The notes below the pieces were generated by a model, which saw nothing but the letters and a program-made list of their open reading frames with translations, made no database searches and was not told where the DNA came from. Positions 14,508 to 23,043 of a DNA stretch of 64,000 bases are shown here, piece by piece; the first letter of the stretch is position 1, and every line of letters begins with the position of its first letter. The DNA lies in NCBI GenBank assembly GCA_019638775.1, contig JAHBTD010000002.1, positions 620,001 through 684,000 on the forward strand, given 5' to 3'. Position numbers and translations under genes: made by a program. This DNA is from Fimbriimonadaceae bacterium (GTDB taxonomy: Bacteria > Armatimonadota > Fimbriimonadia > Fimbriimonadales > Fimbriimonadaceae).

Positions 14508-14990
14508 TTAATTTGGGAATCCAGGCGCGGTCTTTGTCAAATGCGCTTGACCCTGGTGATAGCCGGGATGGTAGGCCATACGGGCAAAGGCGCCGGTGCC
14601 GTCGATAATCGGTCCGAGGGCGCTCGTGATCTGCACGGCACGGATGTCTGGAGCAAGGTTCTCGATGTGCGCCTCGACCAGCTTTCGTCCCTCATCCAGC
14701 GCCCACGAAATGCGGTCGGGCGTGATCTCGTCGGGAGAAAAAGGGAACGGATTGTCGTTAACGACGCCATCGGTAGAGGCGGATTTCACACGGGCAAGCT
14801 CACCTTCTGGAGTTTGTCCAAGCAGCTGGGACATGAAAGAAACCTCAACTCCGGCGACGTGGATGGCCATTTCTCCAATCGTGAGCGCATCGTCATGAAG
14901 TCGCCAGTTAAGCTGCTCCTGCGTGAGGCCAATGACTGTATCGTCGAATCGCCCCCGAACCAGCCGCCAAGTTTCGCCAAAGTCGCTCAT
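14508..14990 (-). CDS. DinB-like four-helix protein
   Basis: 160 residues. DinB/YfiT fold signs: a first helix ending in MAIHVAGVE (metal-ligand His) and a late helix with YHPGYHQGQ, where two His usually complete the metal site. Relatives include bacillithiol or mycothiol S-transferases and many of unknown role. Start at ATG 14990, with TACCTT six nt upstream. A second, only distantly similar DinB-like protein is at 33547. The thiol partner is unknown. Confidence 0.8.
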   Translation of the reverse strand: MSDFGETWRLVRGRFDDTVIGLTQEQLNWRLHDDALTIGEMAIHVAGVEVSFMSQLLGQTPEGELARVKSASTDGVVNDNPFPFSPDEITPDRISWALDEGRKLVEAHIENLAPDIRAVQITSALGPIIDGTGAFARMAYHPGYHQGQAHLTKTAPGFPN

Positions 14991-14996
14991 ATGGAA

Positions 14997-15002
14997 AAGG
15001 TA
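14997..15002 (-). promoter_or_regulatory. -10-like TACCTT 6 nt before the DinB-like gene
   Basis: Minus strand: TACCTT, TTCCAT, ATG 14990. AGGAGG overlaps the hexamer's 5' side but is too far from the ATG to be the main ribosome-binding site if transcription starts at the ATG. Confidence 0.5.
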
Positions 15003-15058
15003 CCTCCTGGTCGAATCGGCGCACCGCGATCCGCAATCTCGTCCTAAGAAATCCGCCG

Positions 15059-15064
15059 TACAAT
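15059..15064 (+). promoter_or_regulatory. -10-like TACAAT 6 nt before the small membrane protein
   Basis: TACAAT, GAAGTC, ATG 15071, the same geometry as elsewhere in the window. Confidence 0.5.
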
Positions 15065-15070
15065 GAAGTC

Positions 15071-15253
15071 ATGCAGAGAGTGATGCAGATCTTCGCGATT
15101 ATATTTTTTCTCTTTCTTGGGGCTACGGCTGCGATCTCCTCCCTGCAATATCGTGACGGGCGCTGGCACCCACAAGGCTGGTTGGTACTTACAATCGTCT
15201 GTCTTGGTCTTGCCTACTACACAGCCACTCTGAAACCTAACCGGCGCTACTGA
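15071..15253 (+). CDS. small two-helix membrane protein
   Basis: 60 residues: helix 1 about 6-24 (QIFAIIFFLFLGATAAISS), a polar loop (LQYRDGRWHPQG), helix 2 about 36-52 (WLVLTIVCLGLAYYTATL) and a basic end KPNRRY. No family recognised. The good promoter-like hexamer and a sensible membrane pattern support it as real. The next gene begins 52 bp on with its own -10-like box. Confidence 0.6.
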   Translation: MQRVMQIFAIIFFLFLGATAAISSLQYRDGRWHPQGWLVLTIVCLGLAYYTATLKPNRRY

Positions 15254-15279
15254 AATCCTTGTGCGGATCGCTTCTGAAG

Positions 15280-15285
15280 TAGAAT
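15280..15285 (+). promoter_or_regulatory. -10-like TAGAAT with short leader
   Basis: TAGAAT lies 20 nt before ATG 15306, with CAGAGG between them. Here the mRNA has a leader, in contrast to the leaderless cases. Confidence 0.45.
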
Positions 15286-15305
15286 CCGGTCAGAGGTATT
15301 TCCAA

Positions 15306-16097
15306 ATGAAACTGATTTTCTTACTTGTCATCGTTTCTATCGCCTGCATTGCAGGTTCGCAGGACTGGGCAAAGAGCAAGGTAGACGCTTCACCGAGACA
15401 CCAAGAATGGGTGGAGATGAAGTACGGAAGCCGAACGGTTAAGTCGTTTGTGGTCTACCCAGAGCGGAAGGACAAGGCCACGGTAGTCGTTCTCATTCAC
15501 GAGATTTTTGGCATGACCGACTGGGTGATGTCGGTCGCTGATGAACTTGCCGCTGCAGGATACATTGCGGTTGCTCCCGACTTCCTTTCGGGGATGGGCC
15601 CTGGTGGTGGACGAAGCGATTCCTTCGATGCGGGTAAAGCACGGGAAGCTGTAAGTGGGCTCTTCCCTGATCAAGTGACGGGCGATCTCAATGCAGCTTG
15701 CGATTATGCAAAGAAGATTCCGAGCGCAAACGGAAAGGTCGCCGTCGCCGGATTCTGCTGGGGCGGGAGCCAGACTTTCAGATTTGCGACCAATCGTAGT
15801 GACCTCTCGGGAGCTTTCGTTTTTTATGGTACGGGCCCGACCGATAAGGCTTCTATCGACAAAATCACATGCCCGGTCTACGGGTTCTATGGTGGGAACG
15901 ACAATCGTGTAAACGCGACGATTCCCGACAGCGAAAAGGTGATGAAGGAGTGCGGCAAGACATTTCAACCCGTGATCTACGAAGGCGCAGGACATGGTTT
16001 TATGCGAGCAGGGCAGCAACCGGATGCCCAAGAGGCCAACAAGAAAGGCCGTGAAGCAGGTTGGAAGCGCTGGCTAGAACTGCTTGGCAAGATGTAG
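15306..16097 (+). CDS. secreted dienelactone hydrolase family protein
   Basis: 263 residues from ATG 15306 (AGAGG upstream). The N-terminus MKLIFLLVIVSIACIAGS is a signal peptide, so the enzyme acts outside the cytosol. Alpha/beta hydrolase of the dienelactone hydrolase family: LIHEIFGM (oxyanion region), nucleophile GFCWGGS with Cys151, acid YGGNDN (Asp199), base GAGHGF (His230). The Cys nucleophile is diagnostic for the family rather than Ser hydrolases. The substrate is unknown; exported members may cleave ester or lactone compounds. It is followed by a strong bidirectional terminator. Confidence 0.9.
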   Translation: MKLIFLLVIVSIACIAGSQDWAKSKVDASPRHQEWVEMKYGSRTVKSFVVYPERKDKATVVVLIHEIFGMTDWVMSVADELAAAGYIAVAPDFLSGMGPGGGRSDSFDAGKAREAVSGLFPDQVTGDLNAACDYAKKIPSANGKVAVAGFCWGGSQTFRFATNRSDLSGAFVFYGTGPTDKASIDKITCPVYGFYGGNDNRVNATIPDSEKVMKECGKTFQPVIYEGAGHGFMRAGQQPDAQEANKKGREAGWKRWLELLGKM

Positions 16098-16122
16098 TGC
16101 CACTTTGCTGATGGACAGAAAC

Positions 16123-16160
16123 AGTAGGCCCCTAAGTTGAACTCAACTTAGGGGCCTACT
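16123..16160. terminator. bidirectional terminator-like palindrome
   Basis: A perfect 18-bp inverted repeat, 16123-16140 with 16143-16160, between convergent genes. A short T-rich tail follows on the plus side (AAGCTTTTG). One of the longest perfect palindromes in the window. Confidence 0.8.
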
Positions 16161-16182
16161 AAGCTTTTGAAGCGGTCAATCC

Positions 16183-16665
16183 CTATCCGCCAAAATCCCA
16201 GGGCTCGTTAGTGGGGAGTTCCTGAGAATACGTGATTCTCCAGCCATTTGCGGTCCACTTCATCGTCTCGGCAAACCGCATTGTCACCTTCATAGGTACC
16301 CACTTGCCATTATCCTGTGTCTTATAGGTCAGCTCCATCTCAACCCATGCCACAGCCTCTGGGCCCTGCCTGCGCACGTGCTTGACGGCTGTCTTCGTTT
16401 TGACGTCTCGAAGCACTCTGAAAAACATCTCAAGCTGATCTTTGGACTCGGTGTACGTCATCCGATTGCCTTCCGTGTCCACGCCGACAAATCCCTTGTC
16501 CAGATAGGACATGAGGCCTTTGACATCCTTTTTCGCGACCATGCCGTCCCAGCTTGCATAAAGCTTCTGCATGTCCTTGCGAAGGACTGCGTCTTCTGCC
16601 TGTCCAAAGCTGCTGACAGCGAGGACAGCCAAGAGAAGGCTCATTGCTATTCTTACTTTTTTCAT
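16183..16665 (-). CDS. secreted NTF2/SnoaL-like protein
   Basis: 160 residues from ATG 16665, which has AAGGAG 8-9 nt upstream; an in-frame start at 16692 is rejected. Signal peptide MKKVRIAMSLLLAVLAVSSFGQA. The mature part looks like the NTF2 cone fold: an initial helix pair (LRKDMQKLYASWDGMVAKKD, GLMSYLDKGFVGVD), then long strands (AWVEMELTYKTQDNGKW, MRFAETMKWTANGWRITYSQ). The closing W-x-x-NGW-RI strand is typical of SnoaL-like and DUF4440 proteins. No catalytic residues can be assigned; a ligand-binding role is inferred. Confidence 0.75.
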   Translation of the reverse strand: MKKVRIAMSLLLAVLAVSSFGQAEDAVLRKDMQKLYASWDGMVAKKDVKGLMSYLDKGFVGVDTEGNRMTYTESKDQLEMFFRVLRDVKTKTAVKHVRRQGPEAVAWVEMELTYKTQDNGKWVPMKVTMRFAETMKWTANGWRITYSQELPTNEPWDFGG

Positions 16666-16754
16666 TGAGGGTCTCCTTAACTGCATAAGCATAACTTGTA
16701 CTTAGCATTTTGAAAAGCGCTGACAAAGTAAGTCAGCTGCACTTATGAGATCTT

Positions 16755-17636
16755 TCAATTCTTGCGCTGAGAGGGCGGCACTCTGGCAATCTCCGGAATG
16801 TTTGGCAAGCCTTCTCTGGGCTTCATCGAGGCTTCGAGGGCTCCACATGAAACAAAACTGTCAATCACCGAAGTGCTGTAACCCAACGGTCCTTTCAGCT
16901 CGGCGAGTAACTCGGATTCGGTGAGCTTCCTCTCTTCCAAACCACCGGCGGTGAGCTCAAACTTATGGTTTCCGCTAAAGACAATCATCCGATCCGGTTC
17001 GTTGCGGCGAATGTATAGGCGATCGTTGAAGATACTCTGCTCGCGGGAGCGTTCGTAGTTTGCGTGATACACCTCTTCTGGGACTGCCCATTCAAGCATC
17101 TTGAACACGATCATCTGGGGCAGCGGCGGCGCAACAGACCAGATATAGAAGCTATTGCCGTCTGGGTCCACTTCGCTGTGATAGACAGGGTCGCTTTGAA
17201 TGTGCTCTTCTCCCCGATTGAGCGGCAGTGGTACGAGCGTATGCATCGAAGAATCAAGCAGCCACTGAACTCCGTCGAGCTTCACGATGACTGTGCCGTG
17301 GTTATCCGTGCCCATATCCCAAACGGATGCTGTGGCGCGTCGAGCATCAAAACCTGCGCCTTTGAATAGCTCGTAGCAAGCGTTTGTTGCCGACCAGCAG
17401 GTGCCACCAGTGTTGTGTTCAAGCCAGTTCTCGAAGAATTCATTGGCTGTATTGCCCGGTAAGGGCCCTGGATTGCCTGTTCGCAGTGCAATCAGCTTGA
17501 GAATATTGTCAGCCGGAACATGAAGACACCAAGCTCGATACAACTCTTGAAGCCCCTCAAAATCCTTCTCGGGCCGGGTATGAAAACCCAGCTTATTCAG
17601 GATAAAGGCCAAAGGCGTTGCTGAAGAACTTGGCAT
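16755..17636 (-). CDS. arylamine N-acetyltransferase-like protein
   Basis: 293 residues. The Cys-His-Asp triad of the NAT family is in place: GGTCWSATNACYELFKGAGF (Cys80), DNHGTVIVKLDG (His113) and WLLDSS (Asp128). NATs transfer acetyl or other acyl groups from CoA to aromatic amines; homologues close amide bonds in natural product synthesis. The usual R-G-G-x-C-x-E is changed to TGGTCWS. The protein is longer at the C-terminus (KPREGLPNIPEIARVPPSQR). It stands alone between two small secreted-protein genes. Acceptor unknown. Confidence 0.82.
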   Translation of the reverse strand: MPSSSATPLAFILNKLGFHTRPEKDFEGLQELYRAWCLHVPADNILKLIALRTGNPGPLPGNTANEFFENWLEHNTGGTCWSATNACYELFKGAGFDARRATASVWDMGTDNHGTVIVKLDGVQWLLDSSMHTLVPLPLNRGEEHIQSDPVYHSEVDPDGNSFYIWSVAPPLPQMIVFKMLEWAVPEEVYHANYERSREQSIFNDRLYIRRNEPDRMIVFSGNHKFELTAGGLEERKLTESELLAELKGPLGYSTSVIDSFVSCGALEASMKPREGLPNIPEIARVPPSQRKN

Positions 17637-17755
17637 AACTCTTTGACGACACCAGGCATAAGCACGCAGTAGCTCTGGGACGCACGACCCACAGGTCGAC
17701 TGCTTTCGGCATTACATGATTCGATTGATACCACTGCCCTGCACAGGAAAAAAAC

Positions 17756-18115
17756 TTACTTTGCCTTGTCGTCCCATGTTATCTTGAATTTGGCCTTAAA
17801 GGGTGAGACACGGTCGTCGATTTCGATTAGCTGGACAGTCACTCCATTGCTTTCAAATTCTTCAAACCTTTGGCTGGGCTGGCAGTACTTTGCACCCTTG
17901 GAGCATTGAATCTCGAAATCACCCCCAGTGTCCCCTCCTGCATACCAAAGTTTTGCTCGTCCGCCAGCGATAACGACTGTTGAGCCAAGAGTCATCGTGG
18001 CTACCTGAGGGCTTTTGGCAAACGTACCGAGTTGAAGTCGCTTCGCTGCGAAGAACGGAACAGCAACTGTGAAAAGTACAGCGCCGACGAGGATAATAAC
18101 AAGTTTCGAGCCCAT
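17756..18115 (-). CDS. membrane-anchored small protein, unknown
   Basis: 119 residues: an N-terminal anchor (MGSKLVIILVGAVLFTVAVPFFAA), then a small probably beta-rich outer domain with two Cys (QCSKGAKYC) that could pair. Strands such as AKLWYAGGDTGGDFEIQ and FKAKFKITWDD suggest an immunoglobulin-like or jelly-roll sandwich. Family not recognised. It reads toward the NAT-like gene, with 119 bp between them. Confidence 0.55.
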   Translation of the reverse strand: MGSKLVIILVGAVLFTVAVPFFAAKRLQLGTFAKSPQVATMTLGSTVVIAGGRAKLWYAGGDTGGDFEIQCSKGAKYCQPSQRFEEFESNGVTVQLIEIDDRVSPFKAKFKITWDDKAK

Positions 18116-18262
18116 TTCTTACACCTGAAATGAATTGTCGGCATTCTTGAGTCAGCCTCATAACCCCGAATGTGCCCGTTCCACTGGTTAGAAAACAGGA
18201 CGACATATCAATTTTCACCATCGGTGCAATCGCCTCCACAAGTGATACGTCATCATTACTGT

Positions 18263-18979
18263 ATGCTTACCGCCGCGATATGCCTATTTACAGTCGGGAT
18301 GGATCTTCCCAGTAATCCCAGCTTTGACTACTCTGGAGTGCCCAGCCTTCCGGGAGTGGCTCTCAAGTCCCACGGGGTTCAGATCGATATGTCGAAGGAC
18401 AAGACATCGACCGTAACGAGCACCACCGTCTTCAAGAATGAGAGCACAGCTCCTGTGACTGTCACCCTGACCATCCCGCGCCGCAGGGTCGGCGACGACA
18501 AGTCGGGGAATCCGACCTTCACCGTTGATGCAAAGTGGGACAATCTCCCGATGACGCTTGCTATGCCTGCAATGGCGCTGAGCGGAGAGAAGATTGGTCC
18601 AGAAGAATATTTCTATAAGAACGATCTCACCAAAAACGTGACCTTCAAAGCCGGGCAGACAAGCTCGCTGAAGATCAGCTATACGCTTCCGTTTGGGCGT
18701 TGTGGATATGAACAGAAGCAGAAGATGACGGGCTATGCCTTTGACACTTCGAATATGATCGGATTGTTGAGCATCTCTTACCGGTATGGCGGACCGACGG
18801 TCTTCCACTTGCCAGAGGCGTTTCCGAAGGATTGGGGATGGCAGATCGGCACCAAGGGAGCTTTCGTTCGCAAAGAGAATTTCAAGCCCAGCGGTGAGCT
18901 TACATACATCACGTTCTATCCGGGCGGATTCGACAACATCGGCGGCGGCAAACGCGGTGGCGGTGGTGGAGGCAGATAG
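18263..18979 (+). CDS. secreted protein with VIT-like strand region, Gly-rich tail
   Basis: 238 residues from ATG 18263; the frame is open to 18170 but the upstream part lacks a signal. Signal peptide MLTAAICLFTVGMDLPSN. The body has paired strands (VALKSHGVQIDMSKDKTSTV, TTVFKNESTAPVTVTLTIPR, SLKISYTLPFG) that recall the VIT-like sandwich, where F-x-N-x-x-x-x-P-v-x-v-x-x-x-x-P is common. It ends in GGGKRGGGGGGR. Function unknown. It is divergent from the small membrane-anchored protein at 17756-18115. Confidence 0.6.
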   Translation: MLTAAICLFTVGMDLPSNPSFDYSGVPSLPGVALKSHGVQIDMSKDKTSTVTSTTVFKNESTAPVTVTLTIPRRRVGDDKSGNPTFTVDAKWDNLPMTLAMPAMALSGEKIGPEEYFYKNDLTKNVTFKAGQTSSLKISYTLPFGRCGYEQKQKMTGYAFDTSNMIGLLSISYRYGGPTVFHLPEAFPKDWGWQIGTKGAFVRKENFKPSGELTYITFYPGGFDNIGGGKRGGGGGGR

Positions 18980-19033
18980 TTCTTTACGAATCTCTGCGCT
19001 TGAGTTAGACTGACATCATTCTTGGAGGACAAG

Positions 19034-19525
19034 ATGAAAAAATTGATTGCACTCTTTTGTGTGGCTATCGCCACTTGCGCTTATGCCGGTCCAGCCCCCG
19101 ATGCAAAGACGGCCTTTGAAGCTTTGAAGAAGCTTGAGGGGTCTTGGGCAGGAAAGATGGATGGTGGAATGGAAGCTAAGGTCATCTACAAGCTGACGGG
19201 TGGTGGTTCGGCTCTCGTCGAAACTCTTGCACCCGGCACTGAGTACGAAATGGTCAGCGTTTATCACCTGGACAACAACGACCTGCTCATGACGCATTAC
19301 TGCGCAGCAGGCAACCAACCCACGATGAAGTACAAGCCAGGCAAAGATACAAAGACTATCGACTTTGAATTCCTGCGTGGATCAAACATGAAAGCGTCAG
19401 ACATGCATATGCACAGCCTGACCATTAAGATGATCTCAGACGACAAGATGGAATGCAACTGGACCAGCTACGACAAGGGAAAAGCTGCTGGTACGGCGAA
19501 GTTTGAGTACACCCGGGTCAAGTAA
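19034..19525 (+). CDS. secreted DUF1579/lipocalin-like protein
   Basis: 163 residues from ATG 19034, preceded by TTGGAGGACAAG, a clear ribosome-binding site that excludes the earlier ATG. Signal peptide MKKLIALFCVAIATCAYA. The mature part opens EALKKLEGSWAGKMDGGMEA, the L-x-G-x-W turn of lipocalin-like and DUF1579 proteins, and continues as alternating strands (VIYKLTGGGSALVETL, MTHYCAAGNQP). It probably forms a small barrel that binds a hydrophobic ligand. Partner unknown. Confidence 0.7.
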   Translation: MKKLIALFCVAIATCAYAGPAPDAKTAFEALKKLEGSWAGKMDGGMEAKVIYKLTGGGSALVETLAPGTEYEMVSVYHLDNNDLLMTHYCAAGNQPTMKYKPGKDTKTIDFEFLRGSNMKASDMHMHSLTIKMISDDKMECNWTSYDKGKAAGTAKFEYTRVK

Positions 19526-19579
19526 GCGGCTCCATCTTTGATTGATCAACGATTCCAGAAGGATGCCAGCGACCAACGC

Positions 19580-20326
19580 TCAGGCGTTCGATTCATTCTG
19601 CGCCTCTTGATCCAAATGTTCAAGAGGCGCGGGAGAGCGTGACGCCACTGACGAATGCTGCCTGAGCATAATCGCCAGTTCTCCAACGATCCCCTCAAGC
19701 TTTTTGCGTCTCTTGCGGGAAAACATTTGATGGAAACCATAACCTATCGCAACGCTTCCACCAACAAGAAGAGATGTCGTTAGCGCTACGATTGAAATCG
19801 CCGTTCCAAGACTAAGAAGTAAAGAGCATACGACACCGGCACCTACCAGTAATGAGCCAATTAAGGCGGTCGTCAGACAACCGATGTTTGGCGAGTGCTG
19901 CGCCTCTAACCTAAATCGTGTACGTCCATTCTGCTCACGGGTTCGAAGGGTCAACTCTCGAATAATCCAGTTATTCCATTCCCGCGTTTTGCCTTCGATC
20001 CGGGTGAAGCCCTCAAACTGATTAAACGAAGTTAGGGCGGTGATGACGTCAGTCCAAAGTTCCTCATCCATGTCACCATCGATGGTCTCATCCAAAAGCA
20101 CAAAAGCACCCTTGTTCGGAGCGACGAGAAGCGGCGTCTGCTTGTCGTAATTTAGAGCGGCCCGAGTAACGGCCGACTCGTCAATCCCAAGTTCGGCGGC
20201 TATCTTTTGAAGCTCGTGCAGCGTTACACCTTCGCTTTCGGTCGGCTTTCCGTCCCTACCCTCAGATTCAGCAAGACGGGACAAAATTGCCGCAACCTCA
20301 CTTTCGCTGTAACGCCTTTCACCCAT
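19580..20326 (-). CDS. two-helix membrane protein with N-terminal SHOCT-like region
   Basis: 248 residues. The first 60 residues look like a helical bundle of regulator type (YSESEVAAILSRLAESEG, VTLHELQKIAAELGIDESAV). A mixed middle domain with WNNWIIRELTLRTREQNGRT follows, then a double hydrophobic segment about 150-200 (LTTALIGSLLVGAGVVCSLL, AISIVALTTSLLVGGSVAIG) and a basic cytosolic tail. The N-terminal segment resembles a region often found in membrane-associated bacterial proteins before a two-helix hairpin. TACGGT lies 5 nt before ATG 20326. Function not recognised. Confidence 0.65.
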   Translation of the reverse strand: MGERRYSESEVAAILSRLAESEGRDGKPTESEGVTLHELQKIAAELGIDESAVTRAALNYDKQTPLLVAPNKGAFVLLDETIDGDMDEELWTDVITALTSFNQFEGFTRIEGKTREWNNWIIRELTLRTREQNGRTRFRLEAQHSPNIGCLTTALIGSLLVGAGVVCSLLLSLGTAISIVALTTSLLVGGSVAIGYGFHQMFSRKRRKKLEGIVGELAIMLRQHSSVASRSPAPLEHLDQEAQNESNA

Positions 20327-20331
20327 CTTTC

Positions 20332-20337
20332 ACCGTA
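20332..20337 (-). promoter_or_regulatory. -10-like TACGGT 5 nt before the start codon
   Basis: Minus strand: TACGGT, GAAAG, ATG 20326. Fits the window's TANNNT/start geometry. Confidence 0.45.
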
Positions 20338-20480
20338 TCCAAACCACTACCTTATCAGGCCAACGATACCGGAATCACGCTGGTTGTAAAAACATTTGAG
20401 ATGTGCGGCAACCTTCTGAACAAATCTTCTAAGTTTGCACACTCACATTCTGATAGTGCATCCAACCCTTGGAGAGAAAA

Positions 20481-21560
20481 ATGAGATATCTTTTGTTCGC
20501 CCTGATCTTCGCCGCCCTTATCGGTTGCGGCAATTCGACAGAACCTGCCCCTGACAGTGGTGGCGGCAAGGCTGGTGGTCCAGACGTTAAGGTCGGCACT
20601 GAAGGCACCAGCATGAACAAGCCGATTGACGGCCTTCAGCGCTATGCGCTGGGAGCTCCGATCACCGAAGGCAACGTCACGGTCGTCCCTGTTTTGCTTG
20701 TGTCAAACAACGAGCAGGAGCATCAGGAAGATTACATGTCACTTGCTGAAGCCAAGAAGCTTGGGCTCGTTGAGATAAGTGAGCTTGGTGGAGGCGGTCA
20801 AGTGAGCCACCTCATGGTTCACAACATGGGCAAGAAACCGCTGCTTCTCCTCGCTGGAGAGCTCATGCTAGGAGGTCAGCAAGATCGTGTCGTCGCAAAA
20901 GACACCGTTGTCCCTCCGGGCGAGCAGATGAAAGTCCCCGTCTTTTGCGTCGAGGAAGGTCGCTGGCAAGGGGGAAAGAATTTTGAGTATTCGAGCTCAA
21001 TGGTTCCCAATTCGGTTCGTGACGACGTCATGAAAGGCGAGCAAAGTGAAGTGTGGCGCAGCGTGCACGGATACAACCAGGCGGTTGGCGGATCGGCAGA
21101 TACAAGCAGCGTTCGTGGTGGCCAATTTGCCAAACAGGTTCAGGAGCGCGTTGACGCTGACATCAGCGCCTTTCTTAAAGCTCTGGACGGTCAGAAGGAT
21201 GCTGTCGGGATCGTGTACATTGCCAACGGAGAGATTCAGAGCTTCGACCTGTTTGGCAGCTCTTCCCTTCTCAAGGCCAGTCAGGAGTCCTTACTAAAAG
21301 GGTTCCTTGCCGATGCTGCTGCAAGGCCATCGGATAAAGCAAAGAACGCCGACCTAAAATCGGTTGAAGCTTTTATCAAAGAATCCTTACTTGGCAACCG
21401 CAACCAGACAACTCTTGCCGGACGAAGCGCTGGCTGGAACGTGAGTGGAACGAACGTCACAGGAGCAGAGACAACTGTCGAGACGGCATCAAGACCCGCA
21501 TTAGGTGCAGCTGTTGAGCAGAAGGATCTCCTGCACGGCAGCTACACTCCAAAGAAATAG
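20481..21560 (+). CDS. DUF6569 (ARPP-1) family lipoprotein
   Basis: 359 residues from ATG 20481 (GGAGAG upstream). Lipoprotein signal MRYLLFALIFAALIGC, with Cys16 the likely lipidated residue, then a Ser/Gly/Pro linker. The body matches the ARPP-1/DUF6569 pattern: NVTVVPVLLVSNN, YMSLAEAKKLGLVEI, VSHLMVHNMGKKPLLLLAGE, then GQQDRVVAKDTVVPPGEQ and VPVFCVEEGRW. This domain was named for its association with ADP-ribosylglycohydrolase and rhodanese-phosphatase proteins; its biochemical role is unknown. Export as a lipoprotein is unexpected for a domain linked to nucleotide metabolism. It is alone here, with no ADP-ribose gene next to it. Confidence 0.8.
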   Translation: MRYLLFALIFAALIGCGNSTEPAPDSGGGKAGGPDVKVGTEGTSMNKPIDGLQRYALGAPITEGNVTVVPVLLVSNNEQEHQEDYMSLAEAKKLGLVEISELGGGGQVSHLMVHNMGKKPLLLLAGELMLGGQQDRVVAKDTVVPPGEQMKVPVFCVEEGRWQGGKNFEYSSSMVPNSVRDDVMKGEQSEVWRSVHGYNQAVGGSADTSSVRGGQFAKQVQERVDADISAFLKALDGQKDAVGIVYIANGEIQSFDLFGSSSLLKASQESLLKGFLADAAARPSDKAKNADLKSVEAFIKESLLGNRNQTTLAGRSAGWNVSGTNVTGAETTVETASRPALGAAVEQKDLLHGSYTPKK

Positions 21561-21648
21561 AGATCACGTAGCGTTGTGCTGTGGTTTTTGGTGCTTTCCA
21601 AACAGAGAAATACTGTTGCCAGAACACCTTCAATGTGAATGCTTCGAC

Positions 21649-21677
21649 AACGGGGCCACTTTTTCAAGTGACCCCGT
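21649..21677. terminator. terminator-like hairpin between convergent genes
   Basis: AACGGGGCCACTT (21649-21661) pairs with AAGTGACCCCGTT (21666-21678 region) with one mismatch around a short T-rich loop. It lies between the lipoprotein gene and the convergent protease gene. Confidence 0.6.
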
Positions 21678-21699
21678 TCGGATTATTCAATGAGTTGCC

Positions 21700-22890
21700 C
21701 TAAGCAGACTTCTTACGGCGGCGGCGGGCCAAAGCTACCAAGCCCAAACCAAGCACAGCCATCGTTGCTGGCTCAGGAACGGGCGACGCACCACCCAGCA
21801 ACAGGTCATAGTCACCAGGGGCCATACCACTCACGCCGAGATAGAAAGTTCCAGTGTATGGAGCGCTGTAGTTCCAGATGAGAGAGTCCGTGCTGTAAGT
21901 GCTTCCACTCGTCATGAACATGTCGCCGCTGAACTTAATGTCGGTATTGCTGAACAACACCGAACCACCTGCATCAATCAGCGTGATGGTTGTGTTCGTT
22001 GGCGATCCGTGCGTTAGGTGGGAGAAGGTATTCGCAATGATGGACGTCCCGATGGTCGTCTCGAACTTATAGAGATCAAGTTGACCCGGGGTGCTCGTCT
22101 TGCCCGTGATGTTCACAGCAGAGATGCCAGTTAGCGGCAATGTGGAGCCGAAAACTGATTGTGCCGTCGCAAGCGTGTCTTTCGGGCCCAGCGCCTCAGC
22201 TACCGTCGTGCCCAATGTTGGAGCCACACCGTCTGCAAACTCCAGCTTCATTTTCTCAAGCAAACCGAAGGAGCGAGGGGAGCCTCGGCGAAGACTGGTT
22301 AATCCGGTCGCACCGGTCGCCATCATATGGTCATTCTGCTGACCCGTGACTCCAAGGTAACCCGGGGCGGCAATGGTAGGGTCCCCATAACAATCGAAGT
22401 GCTGCAAGCCCAGGTTGTGACCGAGTTCATGCGTTGCCGTACCAGCGATCGCGACAGCGAGTCTTTCTATGTTCTCTGCCCGCGTAAACATGCTCTTGAA
22501 GATCATGTCGTCGAAGTTCTTGAGATACATATACGATATATCGTCTTTATGTGCGTTTCTCCAGTCCAATCGTGTTGCCATCCCGTAGGTGGACGTGGAC
22601 GCAGTTGACGCTCCGAACTTGATCCACTCGAACGGACTTGAGGGTGTAGTTTCCTTAAAAACGACGGTATAGCCCATATAGTGAGCCTCCATCGCCGCCT
22701 TGACTGTGTGCTTAAAGTAGAGAAAGTCGGAGGCGGTGAGAGCATCTTCAGGAGCTGTGTATCCCGCTGCTTCCCACGCTGCCACAATGTTCGGCGCCGC
22801 ATCAGTCCAATCGAGGTAAACATCGATTGCAGGTGAGAGCGTCGCCAACCCAGCAAGGGCACCACAAGCCAAATATTTCGTTAATTTCAT
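21700..22890 (-). CDS. PEP-CTERM secreted zinc metalloprotease (matrixin-like)
   Basis: 396 residues from ATG 22890 (GGTGG upstream; the frame to 23040 lacks a signal). Signal peptide MKLTKYLACGALAGLATLSPA. The protease domain has the extended zinc motif HELGHNLGLQH (His154, Glu155, His158, His164) and a later Met-turn candidate NDHMMATG, as in metzincins. A C-terminal beta domain about 280-365 resembles prepeptidase or pre-sorting domains (DLYKFETTIGTSIIANTFSH, GTFYLGVSGMAPGDYDLLLG). The sorting signal is VPEPATMAVLGLGLVALARR plus a basic end. Probably a surface-retained endopeptidase. Confidence 0.88.
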   Translation of the reverse strand: MKLTKYLACGALAGLATLSPAIDVYLDWTDAAPNIVAAWEAAGYTAPEDALTASDFLYFKHTVKAAMEAHYMGYTVVFKETTPSSPFEWIKFGASTASTSTYGMATRLDWRNAHKDDISYMYLKNFDDMIFKSMFTRAENIERLAVAIAGTATHELGHNLGLQHFDCYGDPTIAAPGYLGVTGQQNDHMMATGATGLTSLRRGSPRSFGLLEKMKLEFADGVAPTLGTTVAEALGPKDTLATAQSVFGSTLPLTGISAVNITGKTSTPGQLDLYKFETTIGTSIIANTFSHLTHGSPTNTTITLIDAGGSVLFSNTDIKFSGDMFMTSGSTYSTDSLIWNYSAPYTGTFYLGVSGMAPGDYDLLLGGASPVPEPATMAVLGLGLVALARRRRKKSA

Positions 22891-23043
22891 AGTAGACCAC
22901 CATGAATCCAGGCGCTCCCCGAGCCTGAAAGTTGCCTTTCGCAACATGTTCCAGCTCAGTGTATAGGATTTTCCTGAGCTTGCCAACCGTGAAATTACCA
23001 GGTGGTCAACGATGTACACTCCATTAATCGGCGGAAGCAAGGT

